NCBI RefSeq assembly: GCF_036016195.1
Contig: NZ_JAYWTM010000004.1
Coordinates: 248,001-312,000, forward strand
Direction: 5' to 3'
From: Brenneria populi
GTDB lineage: Bacteria; Pseudomonadota; Gammaproteobacteria; Enterobacterales; Enterobacteriaceae
Length of the DNA: 64,000 nucleotides
The position numbers were made by a program, and so were the translations under genes. Shown one piece after another: positions 52,704-62,453 of this stretch. Under the pieces are notes generated by a model. It made no database searches and had not been told where the DNA came from. It worked only from the letters and a program-made list of their open reading frames with translations. Position 1 is the first letter of the stretch; each line of letters opens with the position of its first letter.

Positions 52704-53734
52704 TCCGCCTTTACCCGGAACAACTCGCCGCGCAGCTCCAGGAGGGGCTGCGCGCCTGTTATCTCATCTGCGGCAACGACCCCCTTTTGCTACAGGAAAG
52801 CCTGGACGCCATTCGGCGGGCAGCCCAACAGCAGGCATTCAGCGAACATTTTAGCTTCACGCTGGATATGCATACCGACTGGGACGCCGTCTTCAGCACC
52901 TGCCGATCCCTCAGCCTGTTTGCCGCCCGGCAGACGCTATTGCTGATCCTGCCTGACAACGGCCCGAATGCGGCAATGACGGAAAATCTGGTCAAGCTGT
53001 CCGGCTTACTGCATCAGGATATTTTACTGATACTGCGCGGCAATAGGCTGACCAAGGCCCAGGAAAACAGCGCCTGGTTCAAAGCGCTGTCGCAAAACGG
53101 CGCTTACGTCAGCTGCCAGACCCCGGAACAGGCGCAGCTGCCGCGCTGGGTCGCCCAGCGCGCCAAAGCCATGAAGCTGGAGCTGGACGAACCCGCAAGC
53201 CAGCTTATCTGTTACTGTTATGAAGGGAACCTGCTGGCGCTGGCGCAGGCGCTGGAACGCCTGTCGCTGCTTTATCCTGACGGCAGGCTCACGCTGCCGC
53301 GCGTGGAGCAGGCGGTCAACGATTCGGCGCATTTCACGCCGTATCACTGGCTTGACGCGCTACTGGCCGGCAAAAGCAAACGCGCCTGGCATATTTTGCA
53401 TCAGCTCAGACAGGAAGAGTGCGAACCCGTCATCCTGCTGCGGACGATACAGCGCGAACTGCTGCTGCTGCTGACGTTGAAACGCCAGATGGCGGCGGCG
53501 CCGCTGCGCTCGCTGTTCGATCGGCATAAGGTCTGGCAGAATCGCCGGGATCTGTTGACTCAGGCGCTGCAACGGCTGACGATGCCGCAGTTGCAGCAGG
53601 CCATCGGCCTGTTGTCCAAACTGGAAATTGTCCTGAAACAGAACTACGGTCAGTCTGTCTGGCCTGAGTTGGAAACCCTTTCCATGATTTTGTGCGGCAA
53701 AGATCTGCCTGAGAGCCTGTTAGATGTTAACTAG
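52700..53734 (+). CDS. holA: DNA polymerase III delta subunit
   Basis: 344-aa clamp-loader subunit that opens the beta clamp. N-terminal MIRLYPEQLAAQLQEGLRACYLICGNDPLL is typical; ATP-binding residues are not expected in delta. ATGA overlap with lptE, 11-base overlap with nadD. Confidence 0.95.
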   Translation: MIRLYPEQLAAQLQEGLRACYLICGNDPLLLQESLDAIRRAAQQQAFSEHFSFTLDMHTDWDAVFSTCRSLSLFAARQTLLLILPDNGPNAAMTENLVKLSGLLHQDILLILRGNRLTKAQENSAWFKALSQNGAYVSCQTPEQAQLPRWVAQRAKAMKLELDEPASQLICYCYEGNLLALAQALERLSLLYPDGRLTLPRVEQAVNDSAHFTPYHWLDALLAGKSKRAWHILHQLRQEECEPVILLRTIQRELLLLLTLKRQMAAAPLRSLFDRHKVWQNRRDLLTQALQRLTMPQLQQAIGLLSKLEIVLKQNYGQSVWPELETLSMILCGKDLPESLLDVN

Positions 53735-54413
53735 TTCGACCACGCGCGCCGAGATAATCGAACCGACCGAGCCCGACGCCCTAACGGCGTTTTTCGGCGG
53801 AACCTTTGATCCGATCCATTACGGACACCTGCACCCCGTTAGCGCGCTGGCGCATATCGTTGGATTACGCCAGGTGGTTTTACTGCCGAACAACGTGCCG
53901 CCCCACCGCCCGCAGCCTGAAGCCAGCCCGCGGCAGCGGCAGCGAATGGTCGAACTGGCGGTCGCCGGCGATCCGCTGTTTAGCGTGGACGATCGCGAGC
54001 TGCGGCGCCAGCGGCCGTCATACTCGATAGACACGCTGGAAACGCTGCGCGCGGAGTTCGGAGATGCCAGGCCGCTGGCGTTTATCATTGGACAGGATTC
54101 ATTACTGACGCTGTATCAATGGCACCGCTGGCAAGATATTCTCAATGTCTGCCATCTGCTGGTTTGCGCCCGCCCGGGCTATCGTTCGGAGATGGAGACG
54201 CCTGCGCTGCAGCAATGGCTGGAGGATCATCTCACGCCGGATCCGCGCGCCCTGCACCGGCAAACGCACGGTTTGATCTTTTTAGCCGATACGCCGTTGG
54301 TTACTATTTCAGCGACGGAAATACGCGAGCGGCGGCAGCGGCATCTCAGCTGCGACGATTTAGCGCCCCCGGCCGTGCTGCGTTATATCGACGAGCATCA
54401 TCTCTACCGGTGA
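53724..54413 (+). CDS. nadD: Nicotinate-nucleotide adenylyltransferase
   Basis: 229-aa enzyme joining NaMN and ATP in NAD synthesis. GGTFDPIHYGH (about 25-35) is the nucleotidyltransferase motif and ISATEIRER (about 192-200) the ISSTxxR-like motif. The ATG at 53724 inside holA gives about a 20-residue longer N-terminus than E. coli; a later start is possible but no other ATG lies before the motif. E. coli has cobC next; here only a repeat follows. Confidence 0.95.
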   Translation: MLTSSTTRAEIIEPTEPDALTAFFGGTFDPIHYGHLHPVSALAHIVGLRQVVLLPNNVPPHRPQPEASPRQRQRMVELAVAGDPLFSVDDRELRRQRPSYSIDTLETLRAEFGDARPLAFIIGQDSLLTLYQWHRWQDILNVCHLLVCARPGYRSEMETPALQQWLEDHLTPDPRALHRQTHGLIFLADTPLVTISATEIRERRQRHLSCDDLAPPAVLRYIDEHHLYR

Positions 54414-54540
54414 CGCGCCCGTCGGGCCTTATACCACTCGCCGGCGGCGCTGTGATATACTCCGCCGCTGGTTTCAATAACAGGGAAAAACCGATAATCT
54501 CGGCAATTAGGCCGCGAAAAGCGGTATTCCCACAGCAAGT

Positions 54541-54685
54541 TATAGCCAAAATAATTCGAGTTGCAGGACAAAAACGCCAAGGCGTTTTTTGAACAGCGCT
54601 TGCGGCGGCCCCAACGGGGCGAGCTCCATGGAGGGAGCGAGTAACAAAGCCAACGCGCCTGCAGCTTGAAGTATGAAGGGTATAG
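54541..54685 (+). repeat. ERIC-like intergenic repeat, copy B
   Basis: 145 bp from TATAGCC..ATAATTCGAG to GAAGTATGAAGGGTATAG with internal short palindromes (AAAACGCC/GGCGTTTT; GAGCTC). Homologous to 36447-36590 in the opposite orientation. The ends (CAACGC.CCTGCAGCTTGAAGTATGA) resemble ERIC ends. It fills the nadD-rsfS gap where E. coli has cobC. Confidence 0.82.
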
Positions 54686-54735
54686 CATAATGAGCGCCCA
54701 TCCGTCGCGGATGGATAACCACCGAGGGGGAACCA

Positions 54736-55053
54736 TTGCAAAGTCAGGCTCTGCAAGATTTCGTTATTGATAAGATCGACGATTTAAAAGGTCAGGATAT
54801 CGTTGCACTGAACGTGCAGGGTAAATCCAGCATCACGGACTATATGATTATCTGTACCGGCACCTCCACCCGCCATGTGGCGTCCATCGCCGACCATGTG
54901 GTGCAGGCGTCGCGCGCCGCCGGGCTGATCCCGTTCGGCGTGGAAGGCGAAAATGTCGCGGACTGGGTCGTCGTCGACCTGGGCGACGTGATGGTCCACG
55001 TTATGCAGGAAGAGAGCCGCCAATTATACGAACTGGAAAAGCTTTGGGGCTAG
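54736..55053 (+). CDS. rsfS: Ribosomal silencing factor RsfS
   Basis: 105 aa; binds L14 and blocks subunit joining in starvation. TTG start at 54736 preceded by GAGGGGGAA; the product begins QSQALQDFVIDKIDDLKGQDI as in E. coli. GVEGENVADWVVVDLGDVMVHV is the family core. One base before rlmH. Confidence 0.95.
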   Translation: MQSQALQDFVIDKIDDLKGQDIVALNVQGKSSITDYMIICTGTSTRHVASIADHVVQASRAAGLIPFGVEGENVADWVVVDLGDVMVHVMQEESRQLYELEKLWG

Positions 55054-55054
55054 C

Positions 55055-55525
55055 ATGAGACTGCAACTGGTCGCCGTCGGCACCAAAATGCCGGACTGGG
55101 TACAGACGGGTTTTACCGACTACCTGCGCCGCTTTCCCAAAGATATGCCGTTCGAACTGACGGAAATTCCGGCGGGTAAGCGGGGCAAAAACGCCGATAT
55201 CAAACGCATTCTGGAGCGCGAAGGCGAGCAAATGCTGGCGGCCGTGGGCAAAGGCAACCGTATCGTTACGCTGGACATTCCCGGAACGCCATGGGAGACC
55301 CCGCAGCTGGCCCGGCAGTTGGAACGCTGGAAGCAGGACGGCCGGGATGTCAGCCTGTTAATCGGCGGCCCCGAAGGGTTGGCGCCCGAGTGCAAGGCGG
55401 CGGCGGAACAAAGCTGGTCGCTCTCGCCGTTAACGCTGCCTCATCCGCTGGTGCGCGTACTGGTGGCGGAGAGCCTGTATCGGGCCTGGAGCATCACCAC
55501 GAATCATCCTTACCATCGGGAGTAA
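55055..55525 (+). CDS. rlmH: 23S rRNA pseudouridine-1915 N3-methyltransferase
   Basis: 156-aa SPOUT methyltransferase. The knotted SAM site includes LLIGGPEGLAPE (about 106-117) and the C-terminus LVRVLVAESLYRAWSITTNHPYHRE. Follows rsfS as in E. coli. Confidence 0.96.
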   Translation: MRLQLVAVGTKMPDWVQTGFTDYLRRFPKDMPFELTEIPAGKRGKNADIKRILEREGEQMLAAVGKGNRIVTLDIPGTPWETPQLARQLERWKQDGRDVSLLIGGPEGLAPECKAAAEQSWSLSPLTLPHPLVRVLVAESLYRAWSITTNHPYHRE

Positions 55526-55560
55526 GGCGATATGACGACACTGGTGAAATAAAGCGCTGG

Positions 55561-57465
55561 ATGAAAATAGAACGCAAACCCTTTCGTGATTATACGGCTG
55601 AGTCCGCCCTATTCGTGCGTCGCGCCCTCGTGGCGTTTTTCGGCGTTTTGCTGCTTTCCGGCGTATTGATCGCTAATCTCTATCATCTGCAAATTTTACG
55701 CGTCGATGACTACCGCACGCGCTCCAACGAAAACCGCATCAAGCTGGTGCCCATCGCGCCCAGCCGAGGCATTATCTACGACCGCAACGGCATTCCGCTG
55801 GCGTTGAACCGGACGATCTATCAGCTGGAGCTGGTGCCGGAAAAAGTGGATAACCTAAAGGAGACGCTGAACGCCTTAAGGCCGATCGTCAACCTGAGCG
55901 ATGACGATCTGGAAAATTTTGAAAAAGAGCGCAAGCGTTCGCGACGTTTTACCTCCATCCCGGTGAAAACCAATCTGGACGAAGTGCAGGTCGCCACCTT
56001 CGCCGTCAACCAATACCGCTTTCCCGGCGTGGAAATAAAAGGCTACCAGCGGCGCTACTATCCCTACGGCTCGGCGCTCACCCACGTTATCGGCTATGTC
56101 TCCAAAATCAACGACAAAGACATTGAAAGGCTGAACAAAGAAGAGCGGCTCGCCGATTACGCCGCGACCCACGATATCGGCAAGCTGGGTATCGAACGCC
56201 ATTATGAAGATTTGCTGCACGGCAAACCCGGCTATGAAGAGGTCGAGGTCAACAACCGCGGCCGGGTGATCCGCCAGCTCCACGAACAGCCGCCGCAGGC
56301 GGGGAAAGATATCTATCTGACCCTCGATCTCAATCTGCAAATCTATATCGAGAAACTGCTGGAAGGCAGCCGCGCTGCAGTCATCGTCACCGACCCGCGC
56401 GACGGCGGAATCCGGGCGATGGTCTCCACCCCCAGCTATGATCCGAACCTGTTCGTAGACGGCATATCCAGCAAGGATTATAACCAGCTGCGTAACGATC
56501 CCGACCGCCCGCTGATCAACCGGGCCACCCAGGGCGTTTATCCGCCGGCGTCCACGGTCAAGCCCTATATCGCGGTTTCGGCCTTAAGCTCCGGGGTGAT
56601 TACCACCAACACCAGTCTGTTCGATCCCGGCTGGTGGCAGTTGCCGGGGTCGGAAAAACGCTTCCGCGATTGGAAAAAATGGGGACATGGCCGGCTTAAT
56701 CTCACCAAATCATTGGAAGAGTCCGCCGATACCTTTTTCTATCAGGTCGCCTATGACATGGGGATCGACCGCCTGGCCGAATGGATGAACAAATTTGGCT
56801 ACGGCGAAAAAACCGGCATCGATATTTCGGAAGAGAGCGCCGGCAATATGCCCACGCGCGAATGGAAACTCAAGCGCTTTAAGAAGCCCTGGTATCAGGG
56901 CGATACCATCCCGGTCGGCATCGGACAGGGCTATTGGACGGCCACGCCGATACAGATGAACAAGGCGCTGACCACGCTGATTAACGACGGGCAGATAAAA
57001 ACGCCGCATCTGCTGTACAGCACCAGAGAAAATGGGGCGATAGTGCCATACCGTCAGCCGGAACAGCGGCAGATCGGCGATATCCATTCCGGCTTCTGGG
57101 AGATCGCCAAAGACGGCATGTACGGCGTGGCCAACCGTCCTAACGGCACGGCCCGTAAAAGTTTCGATAGCGCGCCTTACAAGATCGCGGCGAAATCGGG
57201 CACCGCGCAGGTCTTCGGCCTGAAAGAAAATGAGACCTACAACGCGCACAAGATCGCCGAACACCTGCGCGACCATAAGCTGATGGTGGCTTTCGCCCCC
57301 TATAACAAACCGGAGGTGGCGATGTCGATCATTCTGGAAAACGGCGGCGCGGGCCCGGCGGTCGGCACCATCACCCGCCAGATTCTTGACCATATTCTGC
57401 TGGGCGATAACAATACAGACTTGCCGACGGCGCCGCCTGCGCCGCCGGGCAGCGAGAGCGAGTAA
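55561..57465 (+). CDS. mrdA: Penicillin-binding protein 2
   Basis: 634-aa class B transpeptidase of the elongasome. Cytosolic tail, one membrane helix (about 20-42: ALVAFFGVLLLSGVLIANLY), pedestal domain, and transpeptidase domain with active Ser331 in ASTVKPY (SxxK) and KSGTAQ at 545-550. Start at 55561 (MKIERKPFRDYTAES) by homology. Operon with rodA and rlpA. Confidence 0.97.
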   Translation: MKIERKPFRDYTAESALFVRRALVAFFGVLLLSGVLIANLYHLQILRVDDYRTRSNENRIKLVPIAPSRGIIYDRNGIPLALNRTIYQLELVPEKVDNLKETLNALRPIVNLSDDDLENFEKERKRSRRFTSIPVKTNLDEVQVATFAVNQYRFPGVEIKGYQRRYYPYGSALTHVIGYVSKINDKDIERLNKEERLADYAATHDIGKLGIERHYEDLLHGKPGYEEVEVNNRGRVIRQLHEQPPQAGKDIYLTLDLNLQIYIEKLLEGSRAAVIVTDPRDGGIRAMVSTPSYDPNLFVDGISSKDYNQLRNDPDRPLINRATQGVYPPASTVKPYIAVSALSSGVITTNTSLFDPGWWQLPGSEKRFRDWKKWGHGRLNLTKSLEESADTFFYQVAYDMGIDRLAEWMNKFGYGEKTGIDISEESAGNMPTREWKLKRFKKPWYQGDTIPVGIGQGYWTATPIQMNKALTTLINDGQIKTPHLLYSTRENGAIVPYRQPEQRQIGDIHSGFWEIAKDGMYGVANRPNGTARKSFDSAPYKIAAKSGTAQVFGLKENETYNAHKIAEHLRDHKLMVAFAPYNKPEVAMSIILENGGAGPAVGTITRQILDHILLGDNNTDLPTAPPAPPGSESE

Positions 57466-57474
57466 CCGACATCC

Positions 57475-58587
57475 ATGACCGATAGCCAACAAAAAGGCTC
57501 GATCTGGACGAAAATCCATATCGACCTTCCTTTTCTTCTCTGCATCCTGGCGCTGCTGGGCTATAGCCTATTTGTCATGTGGAGCGCCAGCGGTCAGGAC
57601 GTCGACATGATGGAGCGGAAAATCGTGCAGATCGTGCTGGGATTGATCGTTATGGCGATCATGGCGCAAATTCCTCCGCGCGTTTATGAAGGATGGGCGC
57701 CTTACCTGTATGTGATCTGCGTTATCCTGCTGATGATGGTCGATATCTTTGGCCAGATCAGTAAAGGCGCCCAGCGCTGGCTCGACCTGGGCGTGGTGCG
57801 TTTCCAGCCTTCGGAGATCGCCAAGATCGCCGTTCCGCTGATGGTGGCGCGGTTTATCAACCGCGATATGTGCCCGCCATCGCTGAAAAATACCGGCATC
57901 GCCCTGGTGATTATCTTTACGCCGACGCTGCTGGTCGCGGCGCAGCCGGATCTGGGCACCTCGATTCTGATTGCGGCGTCCGGGCTGTTCGTTCTTTTTC
58001 TCGCCGGGATGAGTTGGCGCCTGATCGGCATCGCGCTGCTGCTGCTGGCGGCCTTTATCCCGATCCTGTGGTTCTTCCTGATGCATGACTATCAGCAGGC
58101 CCGGGTCATGATGCTGCTCGATCCGGAAAGCGATCCGCTGGGAGCCGGCTATCATATTATTCAGTCGAAGATCGCCATCGGCTCGGGCGGGCTTTCCGGC
58201 AAAGGCTGGCTGCACGGCACGCAATCCCAGTTGGAGTTTCTGCCGGAACGCCATACCGACTTTATCTTCGCGGTGCTGGCGGAGGAGCTAGGATTAATCG
58301 GCGTACTGATCCTATTGGCGATGTATCTGTTTTTGATTATGCGCGGTTTGGTGATTGCCGCTAACGCGCAGACATCGTTCGGCCGGGTGATGGTCGGCGG
58401 GCTGATGCTGATTCTGTTCGTTTATGTTTTCGTCAATATCGGGATGGTCAGTGGTATCCTACCGGTTGTTGGCGTACCTTTACCGCTGGTCAGCTACGGC
58501 GGTTCGGCGCTTGTCGTCCTAATGGCGGGATTCGGTATCATTATGTCGATACATACTCACCGCAAAATGCTATCCAAAAACTTATAA
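57475..58587 (+). CDS. mrdB: Rod-shape glycosyltransferase RodA
   Basis: 370-aa SEDS peptidoglycan polymerase with about ten membrane helices, partner of PBP2. SEDS signatures: FQPSEIAKIAVPLMVARF, AAQPDLGTSI and SYGGSALVVLMAGFGI. Same length as E. coli RodA. Confidence 0.97.
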   Translation: MTDSQQKGSIWTKIHIDLPFLLCILALLGYSLFVMWSASGQDVDMMERKIVQIVLGLIVMAIMAQIPPRVYEGWAPYLYVICVILLMMVDIFGQISKGAQRWLDLGVVRFQPSEIAKIAVPLMVARFINRDMCPPSLKNTGIALVIIFTPTLLVAAQPDLGTSILIAASGLFVLFLAGMSWRLIGIALLLLAAFIPILWFFLMHDYQQARVMMLLDPESDPLGAGYHIIQSKIAIGSGGLSGKGWLHGTQSQLEFLPERHTDFIFAVLAEELGLIGVLILLAMYLFLIMRGLVIAANAQTSFGRVMVGGLMLILFVYVFVNIGMVSGILPVVGVPLPLVSYGGSALVVLMAGFGIIMSIHTHRKMLSKNL

Positions 58588-58600
58588 ACCGAGGTGAGCA

Positions 58601-59692
58601 ATGCGTAAGGATTGGCTTTGGATCGGCGTCTTGAGTCTGACGCTTTCGGCCTGTACCGTCACGGAACAGCAATCGCCCCAGCCCGTCGGCAACGTTTACA
58701 ACGGGCCGGTAGAGGAGATCGGCGGCGCCGAGCCGCGCTATGAACCCTATAATCCGGGAACCTTGCAGGACTACACCCTCAAAGGTAAAACCTATACGAT
58801 TGTAAAAAATCCGCAGAACTTCAGCGAAACCGGTCTGGCAGCCTGGTATGGCGAAGAGGCCAGCGGTAATCGCACGTCCATCGGCGAGCTGTTTGATCCC
58901 AACGCCTTAACCGCCGCGCACCCCACGCTGCCGCTGCCCAGCTACGTTCGCGTCACTAACCTCAGCAACGGCCGCCGTCTGGTGGTCAGAGTGAACGATC
59001 GCGGCCCCTATACGCCGGGCAGGATTATCGACCTGTCGAAAGCGGCGGGCGACCGGCTGAACATCTCCAACAATACCAAGGTCAAGGTTGACTTTATCAA
59101 TGTCGCGCCGGACGGCACGCTCTCCGGTCCGGGCACTGTCGGCACCAGCGTAGCCAAGCAGAGCTTCGCCCTGCCGGGCCGTCCCAGCCTGGGCGCAAGC
59201 GGACTCGGCACGCCCACGATGGAAAGCGCCGCCGCGCCGGCGGTCGCCGCCTCCCCTATCGACAACAGCGCGCTGAGTGCGCCGGAGGATGAGGGTGCGC
59301 CGCAGGCGGCCTCATCCTCCCATAGCGGCGGCTTCCTGGGGACGCCTTCCGCACTGCCTGCCGGCGTGCTGGAAACCACGTCGACGACGACGCCGTCGAG
59401 CGCGGAAACCGCGGTTTCCGCCGCGCCGGAGCGGGCGGCCGACGCCACGGAGAGCGGCGGACGCTACGTCGTTCAGGTCGGCGCGCTGAGCGACCGGCAG
59501 CGGGCGCAGACCTGGCTAAGCAGCCTCAGCGCCCGGTTTCACGTAACGGGCGATGTCACCGCCAGCGGCGGACTCTATCGCGTGCAATTGGGGCCGTTCC
59601 AAAATCGTCAGCAAGCGGCTGAACTTCAACAACGTTTGTCAGTCGAAGCACGGCAGCAGTCCTTTATTACTGCCGCGCCCGGTTCGCTCTAA
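58601..59692 (+). CDS. rlpA: Septal/peptidoglycan lipoprotein RlpA
   Basis: 363-aa outer-membrane lipoprotein. Signal peptide with lipobox LSAC (Cys18), double-psi beta-barrel domain (about 80-170: GLAAWYGEEASGNRTSIGE, VVRVNDRGPYTPGRIIDLS), a long Ala/Ser/Pro-rich linker, and a SPOR domain (about 285-360). Some relatives are lytic transglycosylases; E. coli RlpA is reported to lack that activity. Confidence 0.94.
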   Translation: MRKDWLWIGVLSLTLSACTVTEQQSPQPVGNVYNGPVEEIGGAEPRYEPYNPGTLQDYTLKGKTYTIVKNPQNFSETGLAAWYGEEASGNRTSIGELFDPNALTAAHPTLPLPSYVRVTNLSNGRRLVVRVNDRGPYTPGRIIDLSKAAGDRLNISNNTKVKVDFINVAPDGTLSGPGTVGTSVAKQSFALPGRPSLGASGLGTPTMESAAAPAVAASPIDNSALSAPEDEGAPQAASSSHSGGFLGTPSALPAGVLETTSTTTPSSAETAVSAAPERAADATESGGRYVVQVGALSDRQRAQTWLSSLSARFHVTGDVTASGGLYRVQLGPFQNRQQAAELQQRLSVEARQQSFITAAPGSL

Positions 59693-59726
59693 CGGAAGAG
59701 CATACTAGCGCCTGAGAGCGGCGGCG

Positions 59727-59760
59727 AAGAGACGCGACGGCAGTAAACACCGCGTCTCTT
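59727..59760 (+). terminator. Terminator after rlpA
   Basis: AAGAGACGCG and CGCGTCTCTT, 10-bp perfect stem with a 14-nt loop, followed by TCGCAAAA; separates the mrd operon from dacA. Confidence 0.7.
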
Positions 59761-59807
59761 TCGCAAAATCACGTAACGTAATGCCTGGTGCCCGCCTATT
59801 TCTCATC

Positions 59808-59816
59808 TGCTATAGT
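59808..59816 (+). promoter_or_regulatory. Candidate extended -10 promoter of dacA
   Basis: TGC-TATAGT forms an extended -10 element 46 bases before the dacA ATG. No good -35 is seen. Confidence 0.45.
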
Positions 59817-59862
59817 GTGGCTCGTTTTTTAACTTATACCCACGGATGTTGTTGTTCCAATC

Positions 59863-61074
59863 ATGAATACTGTAAACACGTCTCGTTTTATTAAACGTAC
59901 TGCGCTTGGCGCTCTGCTCGCCGTTAGCGTATCCTCCTTTGCTCATGCCGATGACGTCAATGTCACGACGATGATCCCCGGCGTTCCGCAAATCGATGCG
60001 GAATCATACATTCTGATTGATTACAACTCCGGGAAAGTACTGGCGGAAATGAATGCCGACGCCCGCCGCGATCCGGCCAGTTTGACCAAGATGATGACCA
60101 GTTATGTCATCGGTCAGGCGATAAAGTCAGGAAAAATCACCCCGAACGATATCGTTACCATCAATAAAGACGCCTGGGCTACCGGTAATCCCGTATTCCA
60201 GGGATCGTCGCTGATGTTCCTGAAGCCCGGCGATCGCGTTTCCGTCGCCCAGCTTAACCGCGGCATCATCCTGCAATCCGGCAATGACGCCTGCGTCGCG
60301 ATGGCTGACTATGTCGCCGGCAGCCAGGATGCCTTCGTCAACCTGATGAACGGCTATGTCAAAGCGCTAGGTCTGCAAAATACCAACTTCGGCACCGTAC
60401 ACGGCCTGGATGCCGCCGGCCAGTTTAGCTCCGCCCGGGATATGGCATTGATCGGGCAAGCGCTGATCCGCGACGTTCCGGAAGAGTACGCGACCTATAA
60501 AGAAAAAGAGTTCACCTTCAACAACATCCGTCAAACCAACCGCAACGGGCTGCTGTGGGATACCAGCCTGAATGTGGACGGCATAAAAACCGGGCACACT
60601 TCATCGGCCGGTTATAACCTGGTCGCCTCGGCAACAGAAGGTCAGATGCGATTGATTTCGGCCGTGCTCGGCGGACGAACCTTTAAAGGGCGCGAAACCG
60701 AGAGTAAAAAGCTGCTGACCTGGGGATTCCGTTTCTTTGAAACCGTGGCGCCGCTGAAAGCGGGCAAAGAGTTCGCTTCAGAGCCGGTCTGGTTTGGCGA
60801 CAACGACCGCGTTGCCCTGGGAGTGGAAAAAGACGTTTATCTGACGATTCCCCGCGGCCGGATGAAAGATCTGAAGGCCAGCTATGTGCTGACCAACACC
60901 GAACTACACGCGCCTCTCGGCAAAAATCAGGTCGTCGGCTCCATCAACTTCCAGTTGGACGGCAAAACCATCGACCAGCGTCCGCTGGTGGTAATGAATG
61001 AAGTCAAAGAGGGCGGTATCTTCAGCCGCCTGATCGACTACATCAAACTGATGTTCCACCACTGGTTCGGCTGA
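59863..61074 (+). CDS. dacA: D-alanyl-D-alanine carboxypeptidase PBP5
   Basis: 403-aa periplasmic carboxypeptidase that trims pentapeptides. Signal peptide to about 29, SLTK (Ser73, Lys76), SGN (139-141) and KTG (242-244), which equal Ser44, Lys47 and Lys213 of mature E. coli PBP5. A C-terminal amphipathic helix (RLIDYIKLMFHHWFG) anchors it to the membrane. Confidence 0.97.
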   Translation: MNTVNTSRFIKRTALGALLAVSVSSFAHADDVNVTTMIPGVPQIDAESYILIDYNSGKVLAEMNADARRDPASLTKMMTSYVIGQAIKSGKITPNDIVTINKDAWATGNPVFQGSSLMFLKPGDRVSVAQLNRGIILQSGNDACVAMADYVAGSQDAFVNLMNGYVKALGLQNTNFGTVHGLDAAGQFSSARDMALIGQALIRDVPEEYATYKEKEFTFNNIRQTNRNGLLWDTSLNVDGIKTGHTSSAGYNLVASATEGQMRLISAVLGGRTFKGRETESKKLLTWGFRFFETVAPLKAGKEFASEPVWFGDNDRVALGVEKDVYLTIPRGRMKDLKASYVLTNTELHAPLGKNQVVGSINFQLDGKTIDQRPLVVMNEVKEGGIFSRLIDYIKLMFHHWFG

Positions 61075-61120
61075 TCCCGCTTGTAAAGCGGCAAATCATC
61101 CCCATATTTAAGAAATCATT

Positions 61121-61145
61121 AACTCCCGCCCTTCCGGCGGGAGTT
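61121..61145 (+). terminator. dacA terminator
   Basis: AACTCCCGCC-CTTCC-GGCGGGAGTT, 10-bp stem followed by ATACTTTAT. Confidence 0.8.
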
Positions 61146-61182
61146 ATACTTTATATCATCCCAACGTCACACTGGAGCGCAG

Positions 61183-61446
61183 ATGAAAACAAAATTAAAT
61201 GAACTGCTCGAATTCCCCTGCCCGTTCACCTACAAGGTTATGGGGCTCGCCAAACCCGAGCTGGTCGATCTGGTCGTCGAAGTCGTACAGCGTCATGCCC
61301 CCGGCGATTACACGCCGCAGATAAAACCCAGCAGTAAGGGTAATTATCACTCCGTTTCAATTACCATTAACGCAACGCATATCGAACAGGTGGAAACCTT
61401 GTATGAAGAGCTGGGTAACATTGAAATCGTACGGATGGTGCTGTAA
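61183..61446 (+). CDS. ybeD: DUF493 protein YbeD
   Basis: 87-aa small regulator-like protein with an ACT-like fold, same length as E. coli YbeD: LNELLEFPCPFTYKVMGLAKPE at the start. Function unsettled. Conserved between dacA and lipB. Confidence 0.93.
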   Translation: MKTKLNELLEFPCPFTYKVMGLAKPELVDLVVEVVQRHAPGDYTPQIKPSSKGNYHSVSITINATHIEQVETLYEELGNIEIVRMVL

Positions 61447-61560
61447 CGCGCTTGCGGCGGACGCTCCGGCGCGCAATCTCAACGGCGGGAAAACATGCGC
61501 AATACTGTTCGCAGCCCCCTCCCGCCGCTATAATCTCCCCAACCCTTCCTTCACCTGAAG

Positions 61561-62268
61561 ATGATAAGTTTGCTACAGGATAAGATTATCGTACGCCAAC
61601 TAGGCGTACAGCCTTATGAACCCGTTTCGCGAGCGATGCATGAGTTCACCGATCTGCGGGACGATCGCACGTTGGATGAAATCTGGTTGGTTCAACACCT
61701 CCCGGTATTCACTCAGGGACAGGCCGGCAAAGCCGAGCATCTCTTAACGCCCGGCGATATCCCGGTGATACAGAGCGACCGCGGCGGTCAGGTGACCTAC
61801 CACGGCCCGGGCCAGCAGGTTATGTACGTCCTGGTTGATTTAAAACGGCGCAAGCTGGGGGTTCGGCAATTAGTCACCGCCATTGAAAACACGGTGATAA
61901 ACACGCTGGCCCATTTTCAGATTGCCGCCCGCGCCCGCGCGGATGCGCCAGGCGTTTATATCGGCGAACGTAAAATCTGCTCATTGGGATTGCGTATCCG
62001 CCGAGGCTGCTCTTTTCACGGGCTGGCGTTGAACATTGCGATGGATCTGGCGCCCTTCCAGCGCATCAATCCCTGCGGCTATGCCGGAATGGAGATGACG
62101 CAGATAAGCGACTACGTCCCTGGCGTCACGCCGCAAGATATCGCTCCCGTCTTGATCCGGTCGTTTCAGCAGCTATTGGATTACCCGCAGTATGAGCTGA
62201 TAGACTGGGACTTGGCTGAACATGGTGCGCCGACGCCGTCGCATCAGGCCGCCGTCGATGTAAAATAA
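61561..62268 (+). CDS. lipB: Octanoyltransferase LipB
   Basis: 235 aa; moves octanoate from ACP to lipoyl domains. SDRGGQVTYHGPGQQVMYVL, then KICSLGLRIRRGCSFHGLALN with the catalytic Lys, and NPCGYAGMEMTQ containing the catalytic Cys. C-terminus about 20 residues longer than E. coli. ybeF, present between lipB and lipA in E. coli, is absent. Confidence 0.95.
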   Translation: MISLLQDKIIVRQLGVQPYEPVSRAMHEFTDLRDDRTLDEIWLVQHLPVFTQGQAGKAEHLLTPGDIPVIQSDRGGQVTYHGPGQQVMYVLVDLKRRKLGVRQLVTAIENTVINTLAHFQIAARARADAPGVYIGERKICSLGLRIRRGCSFHGLALNIAMDLAPFQRINPCGYAGMEMTQISDYVPGVTPQDIAPVLIRSFQQLLDYPQYELIDWDLAEHGAPTPSHQAAVDVK

Positions 62269-62453
62269 CCGGATGACAATCACATTTTATTTACATACTT
62301 TCTTCATTTTGCTGGGGCAATAGCTGAACGTTGCCGGTTAAAGATGATATAATTTTTAGAGTTTTTTAAAAAAAATTTTAACGAAACGTATAATCATTTG
62401 AATTTTATTAACAAATTCAAAAAGAACGATTCAGAACTGGAACTGACGCAAAC

